Shown one piece after another: positions 38,425 through 44,665 of a stretch of 44,665 bases of DNA. Made by a program: the position numbers and the translations under genes. The stretch comes from JBAZWV01 sp964393325. GTDB lineage: Bacteria; Patescibacteriota; Patescibacteriia; 2-12-FULL-60-25. Location of the stretch: NCBI GenBank assembly GCA_964393325.1, contig CAYMTE010000009.1:1-44665 (forward strand), read 5' to 3'. Each line of letters starts with the position of its first letter. Position 1 is the stretch's first letter. The notes below the pieces were generated by a model. That model made no database searches. It had not been told where the DNA came from and saw nothing but the letters and a program-made list of their open reading frames with translations.

Positions 38425-39135
38425 TTATTCGATCGTGCCAATAAATGCCGCAACGATAGCCGCCGTCTCGCCCCGAAGCGTCCGTGAGCCAAACGACGTC
38501 ACCGTCCATGCGCGACGCTCCGCCTCTTCGCGCTCTTCGGATGTCCATCCTCCTTCTGGTCCGATAAACAGACCGACCGTGGATGCGGACTGTATACGGC
38601 GCAGAACATCCATGACCCCTTCCCCCTCTCCGAGATCGCAAAATATATTCACATCGTTTGCATCTGCATGAACACACGCATCTTTGTACGCAAGCGGCTC
38701 TTCCAACACCGGAACGCGCCCACGGCCGCATTGTTCCGTCGCTTCGCGCAGAATACGCTCCGCACGATCGCGTTTTACATCAAGCTTCACCGTACGCGCC
38801 GTAACAAGCGGAACAATCTTCTGAACACCGAGCTCCGTCGCCTTTTGTAATACGAGATCAAAATTCTCTCGTTTCAACACCGCGCAATAGAGCGTCACGC
38901 GTCGCGTTGCTTCGGATGTATTTTGCCGACATGCACTCACAGTGACGCAAATCGTCGCCTTTCCGATCTCCTCGATCGTCGCGTCGCATTCCATCCCGTT
39001 TCCATCCAACAGGACAATGTGCTCTCCCGTGCGAAGTTTTAAAACCGTTCGGATCTGATGAACGAGATCCGCGTCGGCGATATCAAACGACCCCACAACA
39101 AGCGGGGTTGAGCTCAAAAATCGATGAATCTTCAT
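38425..39135 (-). CDS. rsmE: 16S rRNA (uracil1498-N3)-methyltransferase RsmE
   Basis: A 236-residue SPOUT/RsmE protein. It begins MKIHRFLSSTPLV, with VLKRENFDLVLQKATELGVQKIVPL, GLFIGPEGGWTSEEREEAERR (SAM-binding knot) and FGSRTLRGETAAIVAAFI, all in the family order. It methylates U1498 of 16S rRNA. GGGTGG is immediately upstream of the ATG (39135); the earlier in-frame codon at 39144 is rejected. Confidence 0.95.
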   Translation of the reverse strand: MKIHRFLSSTPLVVGSFDIADADLVHQIRTVLKLRTGEHIVLLDGNGMECDATIEEIGKATICVTVSACRQNTSEATRRVTLYCAVLKRENFDLVLQKATELGVQKIVPLVTARTVKLDVKRDRAERILREATEQCGRGRVPVLEEPLAYKDACVHADANDVNIFCDLGEGEGVMDVLRRIQSASTVGLFIGPEGGWTSEEREEAERRAWTVTSFGSRTLRGETAAIVAAFIGTIE

Positions 39136-39153
39136 GCCACCCAACGTGCCATA

Positions 39154-39390
39154 TTATGTCTCCGGGGGCAATGCAGATGCCGCGCGCACGACAATCCATC
39201 CCGCGAGAACACCCATACCGATATCATCTAACCATCCAATCACCGGGGCGATATCCGGCACGAGATCAAACGGCCACACGAGATACAACACCGCGATAAC
39301 GAGAAGCGCTTTCGGCCGCCAGTCCGTCGATGGATTACGGAGATATCGCAAGACGCCTCGCCAATTCGGCCGAAACGACGAACGGCTCAT
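39154..39390 (-). CDS. YkvA-family (DUF1232) small membrane protein
   Basis: 78 residues with the DUF1232 core: ALLVIAVLYLVWPFDLVPDIAPVIGWLDDIGMGVLAGWIVVRAAS. The function is unknown. It overlaps the upstream lipoprotein gene by ATGA, and rsmE follows. Confidence 0.85.
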   Translation of the reverse strand: MSRSSFRPNWRGVLRYLRNPSTDWRPKALLVIAVLYLVWPFDLVPDIAPVIGWLDDIGMGVLAGWIVVRAASALPPET

Positions 39391-40682
39391 AGCGCAAGCT
39401 TTCCTTTGAGAGACGCGTATGGAATCAGTACTTCGATTGGTCCCGCGGCGTACGGCGCGACGTGGTATGGAGGGAATAGAATGACGAGACCTGCATCGGA
39501 AAGATAAAACGTCTGAAAATTCTCTTTCGTTGGTCCCGCGCCGCTCATTAAGAGATCTCCCATATCGTAAATTTCATTCGCATGCCGTTTGCGTAGGTCT
39601 TCGAGGCAGGTCGTCGAAAGAAACGCTGCGTAGTCCACACCTGATGCAAACACATCTTCCAGTTGAAGAACCTTGTGCGTCGCGAGATCAAACACGAGCG
39701 TGTCGTAGTAGGGATTCGGGTGCGCACCGCCCGTGTCTTCGCCGCCCCCCATCACGACACTGAAACGACCATACGCGCCCGGATACACTTTGTAGTCACT
39801 ATACATGTACCACGGACGAAATGACGGATCCCAACCCTGTTCTGCGTCGAGTAGATTTTTCTTAAATTCCGCAACGCGACGCATCACGCGATCGTGCATT
39901 TCTTGATTAAATGCCGCTTGTGCAACGGTATCTACATATCCTTCCAAACGAGGATACGCAACTTCAATCGTGGCGTGTCGCGTCTTTTCGGTTACCGTTT
40001 CGGTTCGGAACAGGCTTGTATCGATACGCGTTCCTGGCGCGCGCTCCGTAAACGCAAGCGTTCCGACGATGTCTGTAAATCCAGCCGTATCGCGCGCTTC
40101 CTCAAACTCCACACACTCCACCGTTGGATCCGCGTAGTTCGCACACACCACGGAATGTACGACGAAATTCAACAGAATGACGTCATTGTCATGGCGAATG
40201 GCGTACGTGTAGTTCGCGTATCGATTTCCCGCCGCAGCATCTTGCTCCGCAGAAAGAAACACCGTCTTCCCCTTCAACGAAAGCTCACGCGTATCTGCAT
40301 GCGCGACATCATCAGACCACCCTGCTTCGGCAAAATATCCGTTCTTAAGACGCGCGTCATCCGCGGGAACCGTTCGAACATAGAGCATCGTCGTCGGCAC
40401 CGACACCGCCGTCGTCGACGTTGCGCGCGTACCGAGATCGAACGCCGCAAGCGTGTCCGCGTCTGTCAGATCCGTTTCGACCCATGCTGCATCCGGAGGA
40501 TACTGAAATGAAAATCCCTGAAGAACGTTTTCGTAAGTCTGCCAACCCGCGGGCGCAGAAACCTCTTCCGTTGTAGATGTTGGAACGGAAAACGTGGAAT
40601 CGCCGGGTTTTCCCGGGAGACGACATCCCGCACCAAACGCACACACGATACCGACGATGAAGAACGCACGAATGAATTGCAT
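39387..40682 (-). CDS. Lipoprotein with RsiV/PdaC-like DUF3298 domain
   Basis: A 431-residue protein. The signal peptide ends in a lipobox (MQFIRAFFIVGIVCAFGAGC; Cys20). The C-terminal ~200 residues match the DUF3298/RsiV pattern: YPRLEGYVDTVAQAAFNQEM, AYGRFSVVMGGGEDTGGAHPNPYYDTLVFDL (the ..gg.ah......n.d l..G), and FYLSDAGLVILFPPYHVAPYAAGPIEVLIPYASLKGKL. In B. subtilis RsiV this fold binds lysozyme. Here it is lipid-anchored and lacks an anti-sigma portion. TTGTCG-17-TACGTT ends 8 nt before the ATG. Confidence 0.8.
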   Translation of the reverse strand: MQFIRAFFIVGIVCAFGAGCRLPGKPGDSTFSVPTSTTEEVSAPAGWQTYENVLQGFSFQYPPDAAWVETDLTDADTLAAFDLGTRATSTTAVSVPTTMLYVRTVPADDARLKNGYFAEAGWSDDVAHADTRELSLKGKTVFLSAEQDAAAGNRYANYTYAIRHDNDVILLNFVVHSVVCANYADPTVECVEFEEARDTAGFTDIVGTLAFTERAPGTRIDTSLFRTETVTEKTRHATIEVAYPRLEGYVDTVAQAAFNQEMHDRVMRRVAEFKKNLLDAEQGWDPSFRPWYMYSDYKVYPGAYGRFSVVMGGGEDTGGAHPNPYYDTLVFDLATHKVLQLEDVFASGVDYAAFLSTTCLEDLRKRHANEIYDMGDLLMSGAGPTKENFQTFYLSDAGLVILFPPYHVAPYAAGPIEVLIPYASLKGKLAL

Positions 40683-40690
40683 AGGTCTCA

Positions 40691-40737
40691 AACGTATCGC
40701 GGAAGATCTTGCTCGACAAGCTCTCGCGTGGTCTCAT
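40691..40737. promoter_or_regulatory. Divergent promoters of the lipoprotein and EEP nuclease genes
   Basis: Leftward: TTGTCG (40719-40714), 17 bp, TACGTT (40696-40691), 8 nt to ATG 40682. Rightward: TTGCTC (40709-40714), 17 bp, TCTCAT (40732-40737), 9 nt to ATG 40747. The two -35 boxes overlap by one base. Confidence 0.6.
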
Positions 40738-40746
40738 GCCGAGAGC

Positions 40747-41637
40747 ATGAACGACGCGCGCTTCCGGCTCCTCACGCTGAACACGGGACTCTTTCGTCTT
40801 CGCATTGGCCCGTGGTCCTTTCTTGATCCCATTCCGCACCCCGCCACACGCATCCATCATCTCGCTGACGCCGTACGCTCCGTTCAGCCCGACATCATCG
40901 CCTTTCAAGAGCTCTATACCGATCGCGACCTCGATCGGCTCCGATCCGAACTCGGCGCGGAATATCCGCACTACGTCTCCGCACGAGACAGCACGTCTTT
41001 TCCGCGCATCCGGTCACACTCCGGACTCTCCGTCTTTTCCCGTTTTCCCTTCTCGTTCAGCTCGCACACCTCTCTGAACGATGTCGCCTTCGACGAACGA
41101 CCGTTTGTGCGAAGAGGTTTTTTAACTACTGACATCGAAACGCCGTGCGGCCCGCTCACCCTTTCAAATATCCATCTCACATCTGGAGGAATTTTCCGAA
41201 ATCCTCGCGCCCCGCGCATGTCTGCTGTCCGCAACGAGCAAATCGACCAAATCGTGCACGAGCTCCTCGCGCGACCGCATGATTTTCGTATCCTGACGGG
41301 TGATTTAAATGCCGGTCCCGATGTCTCACCCGAAAACTACGAACGCGTGCGGCAACACGGACTTCTCGATGCCTGGGATCTCCACCCCTTGCCGGATACA
41401 CGAGAAAAACGTGTCACATGGGAGGTCACCAACCCTCTGAACAACCGTGAATTTCATAAAACGGCCGCACCGCAACGCATTGACCACATTTTCCTGCATC
41501 CCGACAGCCTTAAGCATGTTCAGGTGATTCGCACGGATATCGTTCTTCACACACCGCGCGTGCCAACGACACGCGGACTCGTCACGGTGTCGGATCATTA
41601 CGGTCTCATAACCGATTTCGCCCGCGTCACAAATTGA
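40747..41637 (+). CDS. Endonuclease/exonuclease/phosphatase (EEP) family protein
   Basis: A 296-residue protein. EEP motifs: LLTLNTGLF (catalytic Asn), DIIAFQELYTD (metal Glu), LTLSNIHLTSGG, RILTGDLNAGPDVSPENY (GD.N) and RIDHIFLH...VTVSDHYGLIT (catalytic Asp-His pair). It is closest to the neutral sphingomyelinase/exonuclease-III-like branch. No signal peptide is seen, so it is likely an intracellular nuclease or phosphodiesterase. The start at 40747 is supported by the promoter spacing. Confidence 0.9.
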   Translation: MNDARFRLLTLNTGLFRLRIGPWSFLDPIPHPATRIHHLADAVRSVQPDIIAFQELYTDRDLDRLRSELGAEYPHYVSARDSTSFPRIRSHSGLSVFSRFPFSFSSHTSLNDVAFDERPFVRRGFLTTDIETPCGPLTLSNIHLTSGGIFRNPRAPRMSAVRNEQIDQIVHELLARPHDFRILTGDLNAGPDVSPENYERVRQHGLLDAWDLHPLPDTREKRVTWEVTNPLNNREFHKTAAPQRIDHIFLHPDSLKHVQVIRTDIVLHTPRVPTTRGLVTVSDHYGLITDFARVTN

Positions 41638-41704
41638 CGATTCCCTTGTTTTCCGGTGAACTTCCTCCGTTCGTTTTCTTCGTCCTTTTTATCTGGAGGT
41701 TTTA

Positions 41705-42667
41705 ATGAACCCGTCGCGGCACACCTTCGCCGACAAGATCATCGCCGCACAACGAACAAAAAACAGTGTCGTCTGCGTCGGTCTTGATCCGCAACTCCAT
41801 CTGATACCGACACACATCACGCGAAACGGAATTCTTCGAAACCTTCCGCGACACGAAGCAATCGAAGCGGCTATCAAATGGTTCAATCGAGACATCATCG
41901 ATGCGACAGCGGAATACGCCATCGCATACAAACCACAATCCGCGTTCTACGAAGCATACGGCTCGTGGGGCATCCGCGCGCTTGAGGAGACACTCGAGTA
42001 CCTCCGTGAGCGAAACCTCCCCATCATCCTCGATGGCAAACGGGGCGATGGAGGCGATACCGCGGAGGCATATGCGGGAACGTATCTTGGAGAAGTTCCC
42101 TGCCCCGCCCTTCTGCGGGGAGATGCTCTCGAAACCTGCGAGTCCCCTTTGCGCTCTGATGCGCTCACGATTCATGGATACATCGGGAATGCCTGCGTTC
42201 GTCCGTTTGTTGAGTGCATAAAAGCTCACGGGACCGGCGCATTCGTCGTCTGCAAAACATCGTTCAAGCCGCAGTCGCTCGTCGAAGAGCTCGCCACCGA
42301 TCGCGGCATGCTTGTCTGGCAAGAACTCGCGAGAATGGTATCGAGATGGGGCGAGGGAACGGAGGGTGTTGAAGGATATCGAAATCTTGGCGTCGTGCTG
42401 GGCGCGACATACCCGGAAGATGCCGCGATAATGCGCATGACCCTTCCAACGTCACTCTTTCTGGTGCCCGGATACGGAGCCCAGGGCGGGGACGCGAATG
42501 ACGCCGTTGCGAGCGTGAATAGTGATGGCCTCGGATGCATTGTGAATTCATCTCGAAGCATCATCTACGCCTCAACCGGTGAGGACTTTGCCGAGGCAGC
42601 TAGAATCGCTGCGAGAGACGCTCGCGACGCACTCAACATCGCGATTGAGAAACGGCTCTCGCGATAA
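41705..42667 (+). CDS. pyrF: Orotidine 5'-phosphate decarboxylase, type 2
   Basis: A 320-residue protein that converts OMP to UMP. Seen: VVCVGLDPQLHLIP, the catalytic segment PIILDGKRGDGGDTAEAYA (Asp110-x-Lys112...Asp115, corresponding to D.KR.DI..T), GATYPEDAAIMR and FLVPGYGAQGG. The usual D-I is D-G here (RGDGGDT), a small deviation. GGAGG lies 5 nt before the ATG. No other pyr genes are near, so it may be a remnant or be used with salvage (tdk is also present). Confidence 0.94.
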   Translation: MNPSRHTFADKIIAAQRTKNSVVCVGLDPQLHLIPTHITRNGILRNLPRHEAIEAAIKWFNRDIIDATAEYAIAYKPQSAFYEAYGSWGIRALEETLEYLRERNLPIILDGKRGDGGDTAEAYAGTYLGEVPCPALLRGDALETCESPLRSDALTIHGYIGNACVRPFVECIKAHGTGAFVVCKTSFKPQSLVEELATDRGMLVWQELARMVSRWGEGTEGVEGYRNLGVVLGATYPEDAAIMRMTLPTSLFLVPGYGAQGGDANDAVASVNSDGLGCIVNSSRSIIYASTGEDFAEAARIAARDARDALNIAIEKRLSR

Positions 42668-42672
42668 ACACA

Positions 42673-42697
42673 ACCGACCCAGTGGGTCGGTTTTTTC
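42673..42697 (+). terminator. Intrinsic terminator after pyrF
   Basis: An 8-bp stem, ACCGACCC / GGGTCGGT (42673-42691), with a 3-nt loop, then TTTTTT. Confidence 0.9.
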
Positions 42698-42720
42698 TAT
42701 CCGCGACATTCGCATCTCCT

Positions 42721-43032
42721 CTACAATTTCGACATTGCGTCTGAAAACTCCTGATCCGTGGCTTCCACGCCATTCAGTGCTTCAAACGGATGTACCTGCC
42801 AATATGGCAGATGATTCATATTCTTGCGCGTGAGTCGCTCCGCGAGATCGCGATCTCCGTTCGCGACCGCATTCAAAAAGAATTGAACGCCTCCTTCAAA
42901 AATATCCTCGCCTGATTTTATCTTTCCATCCGCGCTATCGAATTTGCACACAAGCCCGTCAGCCGTTTCAAGACCGATATCCTCTGCATGCGCTCCTTCA
43001 AGCGGCATTCCACACGTGATACATGTTTTCAT
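42721..43032 (-). CDS. Zinc-ribbon domain protein, 103 residues
   Basis: Begins MKTCITCGMPLEGAHAEDIGLETADGLVCKFDSADGKIKS, matching the 'putative zinc ribbon' domain with C..C...C. The rest (GVQFFLNAVANGDRDLAERLTRKNMNHLPYW) is the helical part these proteins usually carry. A possible DNA or RNA-binding accessory protein; function unknown. TAAGAT ends 8 nt before the ATG. Confidence 0.8.
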   Translation of the reverse strand: MKTCITCGMPLEGAHAEDIGLETADGLVCKFDSADGKIKSGEDIFEGGVQFFLNAVANGDRDLAERLTRKNMNHLPYWQVHPFEALNGVEATDQEFSDAMSKL

Positions 43033-43141
43033 AGATTACCATCTTAAAAGAATCGAGCTCGAAATGCGACCCCCCCATCTTCATGCCCCTTTCGACGCGC
43101 ATTTGAACGAACCGACCCAGACTCCTATACTAGACCACGAT

Positions 43142-43462
43142 ATGAACATGGAGCATCCGCCGCTTCCAGAGCAGCAACCATCAAAACAAACGCCTCGAAA
43201 GCGCACCCTGCTGGATCGGGTATTTCGATATCTTCCCGCAGGATCGCGACACATCGCGGGCGCCGCCGCACTCGGAGCGATGGAAATGATGTCCGACAAC
43301 GTGGATAGCACGATGTACCAACAAGCTGATGCGCTTAGTCAGGCTCGAGAAATCGTCGAGGAAAATCGAAAGACCCGTCTGGAACGTGAGCAAGAAGCGG
43401 ATCAAGCGATTGCACAAAAAGAAATCGAAGAACTTCGTAAAAAAATCAACAATCGACAATAG
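43142..43462 (+). CDS. Small coiled-coil protein, 106 residues
   Basis: A basic/proline N terminus (NMEHPPLPEQQPSKQTPRKRTLLDRVFRYLP), then a hydrophobic Ala/Gly stretch (HIAGAAALGAMEMM) and a charged coiled coil (EIVEENRKTRLEREQEADQAIAQKEIEELRKKIN). No family recognised. Strong promoter: TTGAAC (43103-43108), 17 bp, TATACT (43126-43131), 10 nt to the ATG. Confidence 0.7.
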   Translation: MNMEHPPLPEQQPSKQTPRKRTLLDRVFRYLPAGSRHIAGAAALGAMEMMSDNVDSTMYQQADALSQAREIVEENRKTRLEREQEADQAIAQKEIEELRKKINNRQ

Positions 43463-43492
43463 ATGTCGGAAGCGCGCTATTCGTACGCGACG

Positions 43493-43726
43493 CTACGTCG
43501 TGTTCTTTTTTCCGAGCACGCCCGCAAGCGCAATCCCAACAATCACGGCGTACATCACAAAGCCATACACGCACGCAGGATACCCAAAAATCGTCCCCGG
43601 CGCGCCCGGTGACGGACACGTGAGCGCCTGCGTTCCAAAAAGCTCTCGGTACGTTAAGACACCGGAAAATACTAACCCCGCCAACGAAACAACGAGGATG
43701 GTTCGGAGTGCTTGTCGTGGATTCAT
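43493..43726 (-). CDS. Small membrane protein with paired cysteines, 77 residues
   Basis: Two transmembrane helices (LRTILVVSLAGLVFSGVL and VYGFVMYAVIVGIALAGVLG) flank a loop LTCPSPGAPGTIFGYPACVYG with two cysteines, which recalls part of the vitamin-K epoxide reductase (VKOR) fold (c.....g.p.cvyGf..y). Too short for a full VKOR; homology is inferred. It could join CcdA and the DipZ-like protein in thiol exchange. Confidence 0.7.
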   Translation of the reverse strand: MNPRQALRTILVVSLAGLVFSGVLTYRELFGTQALTCPSPGAPGTIFGYPACVYGFVMYAVIVGIALAGVLGKKNTT

Positions 43727-43823
43727 AGGAAATGTTTTCTCATGAGTCGTTAGAGATAGATGCGCGATCGCTCAATGCGCTCTCGCCTGCCGTCACATCC
43801 CTCTCATCATACACCCGCATCGC

Positions 43824-43859
43824 AACAAACATCCCTCGAAGACTCGAGGGATGTTTGTT
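43824..43859. terminator. Bidirectional terminator
   Basis: A perfect 16-bp stem, AACAAACATCCCTCGA / TCGAGGGATGTTTGTT (43824-43859), with a 4-nt loop. The ends of the stem give TTTGTT on either strand. It ends the gene at 43892-44164. Confidence 0.8.
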
Positions 43860-43891
43860 ACACGATCTTACTGATGCTTGTTTACAAAGAA

Positions 43892-44164
43892 TCACTTTGC
43901 GTTTTTTCCTACTGCATTCCAAATAATGCCCAAGACATATCCCACCACGTAGCCAAATACTGCCGTAAAGATAACAAGCCCGGCAGCCATCCCGAGTGAG
44001 AATGGCGCAACGGTGTATGGCGGCTGAATCATATGGAGCTCAAACACCAGATCAAGCAACGGCTGTGCGAGACCAACGGCGACGAGCACGGACCATACAA
44101 GGTGCCATGTTCCAAGGAAGGCACCGAGAGCAAGACCAACGCTGTGCGGCGTGCATTTGTTCAT
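43892..44164 (-). CDS. Small membrane protein, 90 residues
   Basis: Two hydrophobic helices (LALGAFLGTWHLVWSVLVAVGLAQ and MAAGLVIFTAVFGYVVGYVLGIIW) with a short loop (FELHMIQPPYTVAPFSLG). It resembles a small membrane protein family often found in Patescibacteria with the 'GLfHLlWSllValGlAQ.lldfif..Hmi' opening; function unknown. A -10 TACACT (44199-44194) lies upstream of an inverted repeat that reaches the ATG. Confidence 0.75.
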   Translation of the reverse strand: MNKCTPHSVGLALGAFLGTWHLVWSVLVAVGLAQPLLDLVFELHMIQPPYTVAPFSLGMAAGLVIFTAVFGYVVGYVLGIIWNAVGKNAK

Positions 44165-44194
44165 AGAACAAAAAATAAATGAATCTTTGTTCTA
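44164..44194 (-). promoter_or_regulatory. Inverted repeat between the -10 and ATG of the 44164 gene
   Basis: TAGAACAAA (44164-44172) and TTTGTTCTA (44186-44194) form 9-bp arms around 13 bp. They start right at the -10 (TACACT, 44199-44194) and end in the ATG: a possible operator or mRNA hairpin over the start. Confidence 0.5.
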
Positions 44195-44276
44195 GTGTAG
44201 CGCGGAATGCGATATACGTCTTATGAGACACGCGTGTTCAAAGGGTCTCATCGAGACCGCGTGGCCATTCACGTAT

Positions 44277-44301
44277 AAAAACAGGCCGTTAGCAACGACC
44301 T
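44277..44301 (-). terminator. Intrinsic terminator for the VOC gene
   Basis: Stem AGGTCGTT / AACGGCCT (one G.U pair; 44301-44283) with a 3-nt loop, followed on the minus strand by GTTTTTAT. Confidence 0.75.
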
Positions 44302-44304
44302 ACG

Positions 44305-44640
44305 TCAAGATTCTATTTGCACAATCTCGATCGTCCGCCCATCTGGATCGCGGAAGCACCTCGGCGAGATCTGCGGCGTACCCGCTATCATGAGAAGAGC
44401 GACGATTTGCTCCGGATTGCTCACGGCAAAGCCAATGCGACGAGGATCCGCCGCAACGGCACCCTCGCTTCCAGACGTTACCGGATACAACTCGATAACA
44501 ACCCCTGAAGCGATTGCGGAAAAATGCAGCGAGCCATTTCCGTGTTTTTCGGTCTGAAATCGCAGGCCAAGAACTTCATAGAACCGCTTTGTTACGAGCA
44601 CGTCTCGGCAGGAAAGAACGATATATCCAAGTCGAACCAT
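44305..44640 (-). CDS. VOC (glyoxalase/bleomycin-resistance) family protein
   Basis: A 111-residue single VOC domain: LGYIVLSCRDVLVTKRFYEVLGL, LHFSAIASGVVIELYP, GFAVSNPEQIVALL and CFRDPDGRTIEIVQIE. One domain of this type forms a metal site as a dimer; the substrate is unknown. GAGGTGA lies 3 nt before the ATG. The upstream region runs off the window end at 44665. Confidence 0.88.
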   Translation of the reverse strand: MVRLGYIVLSCRDVLVTKRFYEVLGLRFQTEKHGNGSLHFSAIASGVVIELYPVTSGSEGAVAADPRRIGFAVSNPEQIVALLMIAGTPQISPRCFRDPDGRTIEIVQIES

Positions 44641-44665
44641 GTTTCACCTCATTGCGATCTGCACG

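Noticed and set aside
1..44665. UGA recoded as glycine or tryptophan, as in some CPR lineages
   Set aside because: TGA is used as a normal stop, for example in the ATGA overlaps at 3211, 26605, 27949 and 33162.
1..44665. Insertion sequences, integrases, prophage or restriction genes
   Set aside because: None seen on either strand; content looks like core chromosome plus lineage-specific envelope genes.

Overview
The window looks like part of a Patescibacteria (CPR) chromosome. It has moderately high GC and uses the standard code, with TGA as a stop throughout. Genes are packed tightly, with many 4-bp ATGA overlaps. Several family types are common in that radiation: a secreted protein with the SLIKG/YYLADGKRYAFPNE domain, a CofE-like ligase, a TRM11-like methylase, a MEMO-like protein, and many small membrane or lipoproteins. 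This placement is an inference from family content; no 16S gene is present to confirm it.

Layout. 1-1000: the 5' end of a 23S rRNA gene on the minus strand, with its own promoter and a leader of about 530 nt and no 16S next to it. 1010-8455: mostly plus-strand genes (rlmH, a three-gene hypothetical cluster, tdk, a PP2C phosphatase, a structured RNA candidate plus tRNA-Leu(UAG), a CofE-like ligase, an ATP-grasp enzyme), with a small minus-strand gene and a 5-FCL-like gene among them. 8488-17967: an NlpC/P60 peptidase and a secreted SLIKG-domain protein, then a long minus-strand run: phosphotransferase-like protein, efp, two small proteins, epmA, the classical rpsF-ssb-rpsR operon, and a secreted coiled-coil protein broken by a 100-N assembly gap. 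18154-21655: TRM11-like methylase and two neighbouring proteins with cyclic-nucleotide-binding-like domains. 21713-23842: an iscS-iscU-nfu operon behind a perfect palindromic operator. 23928-27038: lipoprotein, polytopic membrane protein and a small host-attachment-like protein. 27039-33726: an ECF sigma factor, a 1738-residue alpha-2-macroglobulin-like membrane protein and a MEMO-like lipoprotein, all coupled by ATGA overlaps. 33838-36882: a membrane-anchored PCD-like protein, an XRE regulator, CcdA, and a DipZ-like thioredoxin. 36928-44640: CCA-adding enzyme, RsmE, YkvA, an RsiV-like lipoprotein, an EEP nuclease, PyrF, several small proteins and a VOC protein.

The promoters are unusually legible. 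Many genes have TTGNCN, a 16-17 bp spacer, a TANNNT-like -10 box, then only 6-11 nt before the ATG, so their mRNAs are predicted to be leaderless or nearly so. Other genes keep a longer leader with a clear Shine-Dalgarno sequence. Divergent pairs repeatedly share one TTGTCAA as the -35 box in both directions. Intrinsic terminators are common, and at least one contains the next gene's -35 box in its loop.

The most interesting candidate system is the ECF sigma/macroglobulin/MEMO operon. The macroglobulin starts with a cytoplasmic segment of about 85 residues before its single membrane helix, which is where an anti-sigma domain would sit. Next come the three-way-junction RNA before tRNA-Leu, the shared-35 and leaderless promoter architecture, and the palindromic operators at iscS and at the second CNB-like gene.
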